A stretch of DNA of 24,255 nucleotides from Planctomycetota bacterium (GTDB lineage Bacteria > Planctomycetota > Planctomycetia > Pirellulales > Lacipirellulaceae), in the NCBI GenBank assembly GCA_029259975.1, contig JAJDEE010000443.1, forward strand, positions 1 to 24,255, in the 5' to 3' direction. Position 1 is the stretch's first letter; every line of letters starts with the position of its first letter. The position numbers and the translations under genes were made by a program. The notes beneath the pieces are model-generated. The model searched no databases and was not told the DNA's origin. It worked only from the letters and a program-made list of their open reading frames with translations. Shown in pieces: positions 8,797 to 14,933 of this stretch.

Positions 8797-9594
8797 ATTC
8801 GTCAAGCTAATCGCCTCGCTCGCCTCTTGAATCGTCGACGCCTCGATCATCTCCTGCGAGTTGTTCGATCCGGCCATCAAGGCAAAATTGGCTAGGCGAC
8901 TCACTCTGCGAGGCACGCCCTCCGACGTGTGATAGAGTTCCGACATTGCTTCGTCATCGAACAAGGGCCGCTCGGCACCTGCTTCGAAAAGCGCCAGTTG
9001 CAGGTAGCCGATCGTATCGAGTTCGTCCCAAGGTTCGATGTCGATTCGCAAATCGACCAACTCAAGTAGACCATTTCCTAAGCGTCTGAGTTGCTCGGGC
9101 TTTGCGGTCGCTACGAGCGTGAGCCAGCCGCGATTGGCAGCATCGGTACGTAATAATCGCTGCACGTGATTCAGCAAATCGGGGCCACCCTGATCGAGAT
9201 CGTCGAGCAGTAGCACGGTCTGCTTGCCTTGTAGCGCATTTTCATGTAGCCGATCAGTCAGCTTTCGAAAGAGGCGGGGCAAATCGTCTTCGACGCGAAC
9301 CTCTGCCTGTAGCTTGTTGCCGAGCAGCCAATAGAACTCGCGTACCGAGAGTCCCAGCATATCAACCTGAGCCACCGCCTGGCCCGCCTGACGGCATTGC
9401 TCAGCAAATACGCTGACAAGCAACGATTTGCCCAACCCCAACGCGCCCAACACAAGCCCCAACCGACGCCGATGTGCGAGCAGAAATCGCAACCGTGCTA
9501 GCGATTCACGCTGGCTAGCGCCCTCGAAAAAAAGTTTCGGATCGAGACCGCTTGGAAACGGCGGTTTTTCTAGGCCCCAGTGGTTTAGGTACAT
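8767..9594 (-). CDS. ExeA/TniB-like AAA ATPase
   Basis: The product is 275 residues from the ATG at 9594. The frame stays open up to 9717, but the extra N-terminal part is not family-like, while MYLNHWGLEKPPFPSGLDPK matches the opening of ExeA/GspA/MshM-type ATPases (usually M-Y-x-x-x-F-G-L-x-x-x-P-F). Walker A is GALGLGKS at 50-57, Walker B is VLLLDD at 127-132, and a GVPRRVSRLANFAL sensor-2 segment lies near 226-239. These proteins power type II secretion or pilus assembly, or act as transposition and DNA-loading ATPases. No secretion, pilus or transposase gene is visible next to it, so the role is open. The C-terminus DVALGSAGG is encoded by a palindromic repeat. No clear Shine-Dalgarno precedes the start. 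Confidence 0.85.
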   Translation of the reverse strand: MYLNHWGLEKPPFPSGLDPKLFFEGASQRESLARLRFLLAHRRRLGLVLGALGLGKSLLVSVFAEQCRQAGQAVAQVDMLGLSVREFYWLLGNKLQAEVRVEDDLPRLFRKLTDRLHENALQGKQTVLLLDDLDQGGPDLLNHVQRLLRTDAANRGWLTLVATAKPEQLRRLGNGLLELVDLRIDIEPWDELDTIGYLQLALFEAGAERPLFDDEAMSELYHTSEGVPRRVSRLANFALMAGSNNSQEMIEASTIQEASEAISLTNDVALGSAGG

Positions 9595-9617
9595 GCGATG
9601 ATTCTCTAGCGGCTCAC

Positions 9618-9654
9618 TTGAGTGGCAACAAAAAACGGGGCACAATGCTATAGT
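9618..9654 (+). promoter_or_regulatory. Possible weak promoter for rsmE
   Basis: TTGAGT at 9618-9623 is followed after 17 bases by CACAAT at 9641-9646, with TATAGT at 9649-9654 as an alternative -10 box. It lies in the 131-base divergent spacer about 70 bases before rsmE. Neither -10 box is ideal at the better spacing. Confidence 0.25.
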
Positions 9655-9725
9655 CAAAATCGGCCGTTCACTGTCGCAAACTTTGACGGTAATACTCCCT
9701 AACAGCACTGCTATCAAACTTTCTC

Positions 9726-10442
9726 ATGCCCGATCGCTACTACTCGTCCGAGCCTATCGAAGGCCCCGCTGTCACTCTTAGGGACAACGAGGCTCACCAC
9801 TTGCTACACGTTATGCGAGCTAAACCAGGTTTCGAACTTGTCGTTTTCGACGGCAATGGGGGCGAATTCGCAGCAGTGGTGGCCGCTTGTCAACGCTCAA
9901 CTGTAGAGCTGAGCGTTGGCGAGCGGCAAGACATCGAGCGTGAATTGCCTTTCGAACTTACGCTAGCGGTCTCGCTCCCCAAGGGCGACCGCCTACGCTG
10001 GCTTCTGGAAAAGTGCGTCGAGCTGGGTGTTACGCGTTTTCTCCCGCTTCATACCACTCGGAGCATTGGAAACAGCAGTGGCGGTAGTAAGAAAGAACCC
10101 GGAGCAAAGCTTGCCCGTTACGTCATCGAAGCCAGCAAGCAATGCGGACGCAATCGGCTGATGGAAATTGCAAACCCTATCGCATGGCCAGCGCTGCTGA
10201 CAGAAACAAACTACATGCGGCATTTGCTTGCCCATCCTGGTGGCCAGCCGCTGGCAGAAATTAACTGTCAGACCAACAAAGGCAACGACTTGCTCCTTGT
10301 CGTCGGACCCGAAGGAGGTTTTACCGACGAAGAAGTCTCGCAAGCGGTCGGGGCCGGCTGGGAAGTGGTTAGCCTTGGTGAGAGAATCTTACGAATTGAA
10401 ACTGCGGCTTTGGCGTTGGTGTCGGCAATAACGCTTCACTAA
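9726..10442 (+). CDS. rsmE: 16S rRNA (uracil-1498-N3)-methyltransferase
   Basis: This SPOUT-class enzyme uses S-adenosylmethionine to methylate N3 of U1498 in the 30S decoding centre. The 238-residue length is normal. Visible features are an N-terminal PUA-like domain with HHLLHVMRAKPG near 24-35 and FDGNGGEF near 41-48, the SLPKGDRLRWLLEKCVELGV segment near 83-102, the substrate-helix EASKQCGRNR near 135-144, the knot motif GPEGGF at 194-199, and LGERILRIETAA near 217-228, where the cofactor binds. It is divergent from the ExeA-like gene and converges on the next minus-strand gene with 25 bases between stops. No Shine-Dalgarno is visible before the ATG. The motif set leaves little doubt about the family. 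Confidence 0.95.
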   Translation: MPDRYYSSEPIEGPAVTLRDNEAHHLLHVMRAKPGFELVVFDGNGGEFAAVVAACQRSTVELSVGERQDIERELPFELTLAVSLPKGDRLRWLLEKCVELGVTRFLPLHTTRSIGNSSGGSKKEPGAKLARYVIEASKQCGRNRLMEIANPIAWPALLTETNYMRHLLAHPGGQPLAEINCQTNKGNDLLLVVGPEGGFTDEEVSQAVGAGWEVVSLGERILRIETAALALVSAITLH

Positions 10443-10467
10443 CTTGTATGTGCGCAGGTCGAAATTG

Positions 10468-10977
10468 TCATTCGTCATTGCTTTTTGCGTGTTCAATCAC
10501 TCCAAACAAATGCCCGCTGTGGTCGCCGCCACTCCAGAAACCGGCGTAGTGATCGGCGTAGATCATTACACGAGCCGTATAGGTGCCGAGGCCGGGAAAT
10601 CCCATGTTGTCTACGGTGATGACCGGCGTGTCGCCTGCCCAGCGAATGGGCAGGGTTAGCGGCAGCGTGACATCGTGCTCGCCGTAGCGGATGCGGGCAG
10701 TAAACAGCCATTGGTCGCCACTCACATGCTTGACGCTTTTAAGTTCGTAGCTTTCGGGCTCTAGTTCGGTTTCGTCGCCACCGGTCATCGTCGAATGCCC
10801 GACGAGTGTGACACCCGTGAGAGTCTTTTCTAGCTCGGCAAACTTGTCGGCTTTTTTTGAAATCGGTGTTGTGACCGATGGTGGGTCGGCAAGCGACGTG
10901 AGAGTAAAAATCCCAGCGAACAGAGCCAAACTAACGCAAGTGATAGACCAGAAGGCCTGGCAACAACGAACAAGCAT
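10468..10977 (-). CDS. Small exported protein of unknown function
   Basis: The product has 169 residues. The start ATG (10975-10977) is supported by AAGGAG on the minus strand (10984-10989), six bases upstream. The first ~30 residues form a signal peptide: a short charged start, then the hydrophobic run SITCVSLALFAGIFTLTSLA, with likely cleavage near ADPP. The mature part contains TLTGVTLVGHSTMTG, ESYELKSVKHVSGDQWLFTARIRYG, and a Gly-rich end with GDHSGHLFGVIEH. The alternating hydrophobic pattern suggests a beta-rich fold. I know no function for it. The strong, conserved-looking C-terminal half and the good ribosome binding site make it a real gene. It converges on rsmE. Confidence 0.8.
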   Translation of the reverse strand: MLVRCCQAFWSITCVSLALFAGIFTLTSLADPPSVTTPISKKADKFAELEKTLTGVTLVGHSTMTGGDETELEPESYELKSVKHVSGDQWLFTARIRYGEHDVTLPLTLPIRWAGDTPVITVDNMGFPGLGTYTARVMIYADHYAGFWSGGDHSGHLFGVIEHAKSNDE

Positions 10978-11054
10978 GTGGATCTCCTTAGGCTTATTGA
11001 AGGCTGTAAATGTGCCTTAAATTTACCACGCAACGAAGATGCGGCAAAAAACTA

Positions 11055-11567
11055 TTACCGGCGAATAGGCGGATAATAGCCGCCGTTGTTCATGAACTGT
11101 GTGCTGCGACCTGTGGTCGGAACACCACCGTTGCGATTGTTAGAGATGCTTCCAGGTGCATTGGACAGGCGAATTTGTTGTTGCAGGCGGCGCATTTCAG
11201 AGGCCTGCGCTTGATTAGCTTCCTGCTGCTGAATTTGTGGCAACACGCGCGAGTAGTAGTTGGGTAAGCCAACACTAGTTTCGACCGTGTCGAGACCCAA
11301 GTAGGGGCTGATCGTCGGGCGGTGGTTGATATTCTGAAATGGCTTGCCCCCGGCCAATTGAAATCGCTGCGCTGACGGTATGTTTTGCCTAGATCGGGGT
11401 CGAGGTACTGGGCTGCGTTGGCCATGGCCAAAATATCTCATTGCAGGCGTCAAATTACCAGAGCTAGGTTGAGTAGCGACACGCGCGCTCTGTCCATGCG
11501 CAGCCTGATTCACAAGCATTAGCAAGCTGAACACAAAGAAGCCGCCGATTTTTAGAGTCATTGTCAT
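11055..11567 (-). CDS. Small secreted protein, proline/glutamine-rich, unknown function
   Basis: The product is 170 residues from the ATG at 11565-11567, chosen because GAGG lies five bases upstream. The frame could start six codons earlier, at 11585. A signal peptide is clear: MTMTLKIGGFFVFSLLMLVN then QAAHGQS. The mature protein is rich in Pro, Arg, Asn and Gln and probably disordered, with a more structured core: SPYLGLDTVETSVGLPNYYS, then VLPQIQQQEANQAQASEMRR and a short coiled coil. It ends in a Tyr/Pro/Arg tail (GGYYPPIRR). Short secreted proteins with a YLxL...NYY...PQ...QxxxLQxQ layout are, as I recall, common in planctomycetes, but that recollection cannot be checked here. No enzymatic motif was seen. 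Confidence 0.7.
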   Translation of the reverse strand: MTMTLKIGGFFVFSLLMLVNQAAHGQSARVATQPSSGNLTPAMRYFGHGQRSPVPRPRSRQNIPSAQRFQLAGGKPFQNINHRPTISPYLGLDTVETSVGLPNYYSRVLPQIQQQEANQAQASEMRRLQQQIRLSNAPGSISNNRNGGVPTTGRSTQFMNNGGYYPPIRR

Positions 11568-11732
11568 CACAACCTCGTCATTCAAAGTGCCGTCGGGACG
11601 CTACAGCGACCCTCATGGACTTGTTAATCGGCATACTTTAACGCAGACCTTGCGTAGAACTCGTCGCGCGAGGCCAGGAAAATGCTCCACAAATCAAGCG
11701 GCTGCTAGCAACCCTGCAGGGGTGAAATAAGT

Positions 11733-11748
11733 GAAATACCTATATTTC
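11733..11748. promoter_or_regulatory. Palindrome upstream of cysH, candidate operator
   Basis: GAAATA, CCTA, TATTTC is a perfect 6-bp inverted repeat with a 4-base spacer. It is centred about 50 bases upstream of the -35 box of the cysH promoter, a usual position for a regulator site. The Rrf2-family gene downstream of cysH is the obvious candidate regulator. That link is inference. Confidence 0.35.
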
Positions 11749-11788
11749 CAGTGTTTATCAAGCCGATACTAGTGCCTAGGGCATATAC

Positions 11789-11817
11789 TTGACTAACATG
11801 ACTAAGTTACATATGAT
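11789..11817 (+). promoter_or_regulatory. Sigma70-like promoter of cysH
   Basis: TTGACT at 11789-11794, a 17-base spacer, then TATGAT at 11812-11817 differ from the consensus at one position in each box. Transcription would start near 11824, giving a leader of about 53 bases before the cysH ATG. Confidence 0.6.
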
Positions 11818-11876
11818 TAGGCACCGAGCATCTGCCAATGTTTCGCTGATGAAAACTAAACCACACGGGTTTACCA

Positions 11877-12659
11877 ATGACACAGACCGCTACCCCTGCC
11901 GCGCCCCGCCGCGAGGCCCATATGGAATCGCAAGAACCAACAGTCCAATTCCTGGCCGAGTTGGCCGAGCAGAGTGCTCGCCTCGAAACGGCCACGCCAG
12001 AAGAAATCATCACTTGGGCGCACGAGCGATATGGCACTGGCCTGACGATGGCAACAGCTTTTGGTCCTGAAGGTTGCGTCATCCTGTCGATGCTTGCGTT
12101 GATAGCCCCCGACACTTACATATTTAATCTCGACACGGGGTATCAGTTTCAGCAGACGCTTGATCTACGCGAACGCATCGCTGAGAAATACAGCATCAAA
12201 GTTGATATGGTTCAGCCCGAGCTAACGGTCATTGAATACGAAGCCAAACACGGTGGACCGCTCTACAAAACGAATCCGACTCAGTGCTGCTTCGATCGAA
12301 AGATAAAATTATTACAGCAAGGTGTAAAAGGCAGAACCGCCTGGATGAGCGGAATTCGTCGCGATCAGAGTGCTGACCGCGCTCAAGCGGCGATTGTTGG
12401 TTGGGACAAGAAATTCAAGATGGTGAAAATCAGCCCGTTGGCTAATTGGACAAAGCAAGACGTCTGGAAGCGCGTCATGTCGGAAAGCGTGCCGTACAAT
12501 CCGCTCCATGACCAGGGCTATCCCAGCGTTGGTTGCTGGCCATGCACACGAGCATTGCAAGCAGGCGAAACCGACGATCGCTCCGGTCGCTGGAGCGGCA
12601 CAGACAAAACCGAATGTGGCCTTCATACGACACAAGAAAGCGATGGTAGCGGCATCTGA
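11877..12659 (+). CDS. cysH: Adenylyl-sulfate reductase, thioredoxin-type (CysH family)
   Basis: The enzyme reduces adenylyl sulfate (or PAPS) to sulfite in assimilatory sulfate reduction, using thioredoxin. The product has 260 residues. The PP-loop-like nucleotide site and LDTGYQF (85-91) are visible. Two cysteine pairs, C137-C138 in QCCFDRK and C220/C223 in GCWPC, are the ligands of the [4Fe-4S] cluster found in the APS-reducing branch and absent from the E. coli PAPS enzyme. The catalytic Cys is C247 in the ECGLH motif near the C-terminus. The start ATG at 11877 lies about 53 bases after the predicted transcription start. An internal ATG at 11922 (MESQEPT) is an alternative start that would remove a Pro/Ala-rich leader. 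The Rrf2 regulator gene follows 55 bases later, probably in the same transcript. APS as the substrate is inferred from the cluster ligands. Confidence 0.93.
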   Translation: MTQTATPAAPRREAHMESQEPTVQFLAELAEQSARLETATPEEIITWAHERYGTGLTMATAFGPEGCVILSMLALIAPDTYIFNLDTGYQFQQTLDLRERIAEKYSIKVDMVQPELTVIEYEAKHGGPLYKTNPTQCCFDRKIKLLQQGVKGRTAWMSGIRRDQSADRAQAAIVGWDKKFKMVKISPLANWTKQDVWKRVMSESVPYNPLHDQGYPSVGCWPCTRALQAGETDDRSGRWSGTDKTECGLHTTQESDGSGI

Positions 12660-12714
12660 GCAAGGCTGAAGGATGTAGACTGATGTATTTTGCCCATCCC
12701 TTTCGACTTCAAAC

Positions 12715-13140
12715 ATGACTCTCGCTGCCAAAACCGAATACGCTTGCCTCGCAATGCTCGAGCTAGCGCAACACTACGACTCACTGCAACCGGTACAGGT
12801 GCGTCGCATTGCCGAAGAGCATGGCATTCCCTCACCGTTTTTAGTGCAAATTCTACAAGACTTAAAACGGGCTAGGCTCGTGACAAGCACCCGCGGCGCT
12901 GCCGGTGGCTATCGGCTAGCTCGTACTCCAGAGGAAGTCACATTGGCTGACGTATTCGACGTAGTCGAAGGCAACTCTGTGCCAACGACCTGTTCCTCGA
13001 CAGATTCGCCGATGGCGCCAGTATTGCTCGACGTCTGCAACGAGCTTTCAATCGCCCGCCATAAGCAACTCGCTAACATCACGCTAGCCGAGTTGCTCGC
13101 CCGCGCAACAGTCGAAGCAGGACCGATGTGGTATATCTGA
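12715..13140 (+). CDS. Rrf2-family transcription regulator
   Basis: The product has 141 residues, the usual size. The N-terminal winged helix-turn-helix is typical: MTLAAKTEYACLAMLELAQ, RRIAEEHGIPSPFLVQILQDLKRARLV, then the wing TSTRGAAGGYRLAR. The C-terminal part begins ITLADVFDVVEG-like (VTLADVFDVVEG, 75-86). In IscR and NsrR three cysteines near positions 92-104 bind an iron-sulfur cluster. Here only C93 and C108 are present in that region, so cluster binding is doubtful or uses another ligand. It could instead be CymR-like and sense cysteine metabolism through a partner protein. Its place right after cysH suggests control of sulfur assimilation. No Shine-Dalgarno is visible before the ATG. 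Confidence 0.88.
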   Translation: MTLAAKTEYACLAMLELAQHYDSLQPVQVRRIAEEHGIPSPFLVQILQDLKRARLVTSTRGAAGGYRLARTPEEVTLADVFDVVEGNSVPTTCSSTDSPMAPVLLDVCNELSIARHKQLANITLAELLARATVEAGPMWYI

Positions 13141-13221
13141 GCGAGTGCTGGTAGTTGGATCTTTCGGTAAAGGCGTTCACGACTCCAGGTCAACGTCTAG
13201 CCACTCACCACCAACCACCCA

Positions 13222-13509
13222 TCAATATCCAGGCTTCGAGGGGTCGAGATTCTGAAACTGCGCTTCTCCCGGCGTTCCGAGTCGCTCCAATTCGACACGT
13301 AGCACCCGTAGGCCGGTTTTGAAATCGTGAACCTCGAAGACCAATAAATGCTCTGATGCTGCTGTCGAATCAGGATCGACTTGGCGCAGGTAGTTTGTGT
13401 AGATTCCCGCCTTTGCATCTTTCAGCGCAGCACGCAACGGGCGGATGTACTCCTCGCGCACCTCATCGGGCGTTAACCCGCTGCAGAATGAGATACCAAT
13501 TTTATGCAC
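13222..13509 (-). CDS. Small protein of unknown function, coupled to the DinB-like gene
   Basis: The product has 95 residues and starts at a GTG (13507-13509), two bases after the stop codon of the DinB-like gene. Translation may therefore be coupled by re-initiation, since no independent ribosome binding site is needed or seen. The sequence (HKIGISFCSGLTPDEVREEYIRPLRAAL..., LLVFEVHDFKTGLRVLRVELERLG) alternates hydrophobic and charged residues like a compact alpha/beta domain, with no signal peptide. I do not recognise the family. The coding-like composition and tight spacing argue that it is real, but it is the least secure of the protein genes listed. Confidence 0.6.
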   Translation of the reverse strand: MHKIGISFCSGLTPDEVREEYIRPLRAALKDAKAGIYTNYLRQVDPDSTAASEHLLVFEVHDFKTGLRVLRVELERLGTPGEAQFQNLDPSKPGY

Positions 13510-13511
13510 TG

Positions 13512-14012
13512 CTAAGCCATCAACTTTTCTCGCCCTGCCGCACGGCGTGAGTCAGAAACCTGACCACGGTGCATTAAGGGGTGTGAGCCAATCATCGAGA
13601 AGACTTTTCCGACGGTGCCAAAAAAATCCTCGCGACCTTCGGGAGGATTAGCGGATGGCTTGTCTAGGTCAGCGTCGCTTAACGAGTCCAATACTTGCAA
13701 CGTGTGGGCACGCACTTCTTCCCATTTAGCCAGCAAGTCGCCGAGCGGAGGGTAGCTTTCCGCATCGTCGGTGGGTTGCGAACCCCCGCCGAACAGCGAT
13801 TTCCAATCAATCAGCGGATTGGTTTCGTTGCCAATTATGTGATAAACTAAGTTGGCTTCGGAATAAGCCAGATGCCCAGCAACCCAGATGGGGTGGTTGC
13901 CCCCGTTGGGTGTCGGAAAAGTCATCGGTGCGTCGAGCATATCTGCCAGCAGGCCGGCGGTCATGTTATAACTCATCTCGATTTGAAATCGAATTAGATC
14001 AATCGCTTTCAT
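13512..14012 (-). CDS. DinB-like domain protein
   Basis: The product is 166 residues from the ATG at 14010-14012, chosen because GGGAG lies nine bases upstream and MKAIDLIRFQIEMSYN is a typical start. The frame extends to 14144 but the added part is not family-like. DinB/YfiT proteins are four-helix bundles that bind a divalent metal through three histidines. Candidates here are the His in WVAGHLAYSE and those in SHPLMHRGQV near the C-terminus. The His-x(3)-His arrangement and the LMHRGQ motif are characteristic. Members act as thiol transferases or metal-dependent enzymes, but many have no known substrate, and nothing here tells which. A 125-bp inverted-repeat element lies upstream. The downstream small gene is probably co-translated. 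Confidence 0.82.
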   Translation of the reverse strand: MKAIDLIRFQIEMSYNMTAGLLADMLDAPMTFPTPNGGNHPIWVAGHLAYSEANLVYHIIGNETNPLIDWKSLFGGGSQPTDDAESYPPLGDLLAKWEEVRAHTLQVLDSLSDADLDKPSANPPEGREDFFGTVGKVFSMIGSHPLMHRGQVSDSRRAAGREKLMA

Positions 14013-14149
14013 ACTATTCTTCTCCCGACTTGCCTGGGCTAGAATGCCTGGACAATAACTAAGATTTGTAACCGACCCCCCCATGTCAGTGAGAGTATAC
14101 TTCTCTGGAATCGATATTGATACCCGTCCACATGGGCTTCTCAAACTAA

Positions 14150-14274
14150 AGGTTCTTCAGGGATTCTTGTGGTTTGTCGTCAGATACTTTTTGTCCTGGC
14201 AGGGCTATTATCAATAGTCCTTACCGGGACAACCGATCGCTCATACCTTAGGCACTAAAATTCCTGAAGAACCT
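14150..14274. mobile_element. 125-bp element with 16-bp terminal inverted repeats (MITE-like)
   Basis: The ends AGGTTCTTCAGGGATT (14150-14165) and AATTCCTGAAGAACCT (14259-14274) are inverted repeats with one mismatch in 16. A second inverted repeat lies inside: TTGTCC..GG..GG.CTATT near 14192-14210 against its near-complement ending at GGGACAA near 14231. The two halves therefore pair along much of their length. There is no transposase gene inside. The ends resemble the GG-TCTTC-type termini I associate with ISL3-family insertion sequences, so it may be an internally deleted, non-autonomous copy. No target-site duplication of 8 bases is evident. Confidence 0.65.
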
Positions 14275-14284
14275 AGCAGGAGTT

Positions 14285-14755
14285 CTATAACTCGGCGATC
14301 GCCTTCAACACATGTTCGTCATGCCCGTCGACTTTGACGCTTTTCCATAGCTTGGCGACCTTGCCTGCGGCGTCGATGAGATAGGTGCTGCGCTGGATAC
14401 CCATCTTTTTCTTGCCGTACATGTTTTTCTCTCGCCATGCGCCATATTTTTCGGCGATCTTGTGGCCTAGGTCGGCCAAAAGTAAAAAATTGAGGTCGTT
14501 TTTGTCGCGGAAATTTTCGTGGCTCGCAACGTCGTCGGGACTGATGCCAAAAACCTGGGCGCCCAGTTTTTTGAGTGCCGACTTCTGATCGCGAAACGCG
14601 CAGGCCTCGCGTGTGCAGCCGGGAGTGTCATCTTTTGGGTAAAAATAAATCACGACAGGGCTACCTTTAAGCTCCGAAAGACGAACTTTGCTGCCATCGT
14701 CGGCTGTCAGAGTAAACGCGGGGGCCTTGTTGCCGGGTTCGATCCAGTCGCTCAT
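14285..14755 (-). CDS. bcp: Thioredoxin-dependent peroxiredoxin (bacterioferritin comigratory protein)
   Basis: The enzyme reduces hydrogen and organic peroxides in the cytosol with electrons from thioredoxin. The product has 156 residues, the family size. The active-site block PVVIYFYPKDDTPGCTREACAF carries the peroxidatic C47 and the resolving C52, the five-residue spacing of PrxQ/BCP proteins. The later GxxR-type segment GIQRSTYLID and the C-terminal helix are in place. The start ATG (14753-14755) has no strong Shine-Dalgarno. A good promoter lies 35-63 bases upstream on the minus strand. The gene runs towards the inverted-repeat element at 14150-14274, which could help stop its transcript. 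Confidence 0.94.
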   Translation of the reverse strand: MSDWIEPGNKAPAFTLTADDGSKVRLSELKGSPVVIYFYPKDDTPGCTREACAFRDQKSALKKLGAQVFGISPDDVASHENFRDKNDLNFLLLADLGHKIAEKYGAWREKNMYGKKKMGIQRSTYLIDAAGKVAKLWKSVKVDGHDEHVLKAIAEL

Positions 14756-14789
14756 GGTGTTCAGCTTGGGGCCGGGTTGGGGTTAGGGG

Positions 14790-14818
14790 AAAATAGCGAA
14801 AGACCGCATTTTAGTCAA
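14790..14818 (-). promoter_or_regulatory. Sigma70-like promoter of bcp
   Basis: On the minus strand, TTGACT (complement of 14813-14818), a 17-base spacer and TATTTT (complement of 14790-14795) form a promoter at ideal spacing. The start point would fall near 14783, about 28 bases before the bcp ATG. Confidence 0.55.
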
Positions 14819-14933
14819 TAATGCGCATTCTAACTTGAAGTAGCGCGTTTGATGTAGAGAGCGGCGCCCTCTTTTTACGAAGCCCGTTTTCAGGGCCAGA
14901 CAGTGGCGCCCGTCAATTCAGATTTACAGAGCA

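Larger units (their letters stand above)
11568..11876. other. Divergent spacer between a secreted-protein gene and cysH
   Basis: This 309-base spacer holds the cysH promoter and an upstream palindrome, listed separately. In the left half (11586-11700) I see no clear promoter for the minus-strand gene, no RNA gene and no recognisable riboswitch. Confidence 0.6.

Noticed and set aside
9595..9717. 41-residue N-terminal extension of the ExeA-like ATPase
   Set aside because: The family starts at the M-Y-L-x-x-x-G-L motif (9594). The extension lies in the divergent promoter region.
14013..14144. 44-residue N-terminal extension of the DinB-like protein
   Set aside because: It is not family-like, and a ribosome binding site (GGGAG) supports the start at 14012.
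14819..14933. Terminator for the TPR gene on the minus strand
   Set aside because: Several GGCGCC-containing segments are present, but none forms a clean stem followed by a U-run in the right direction.
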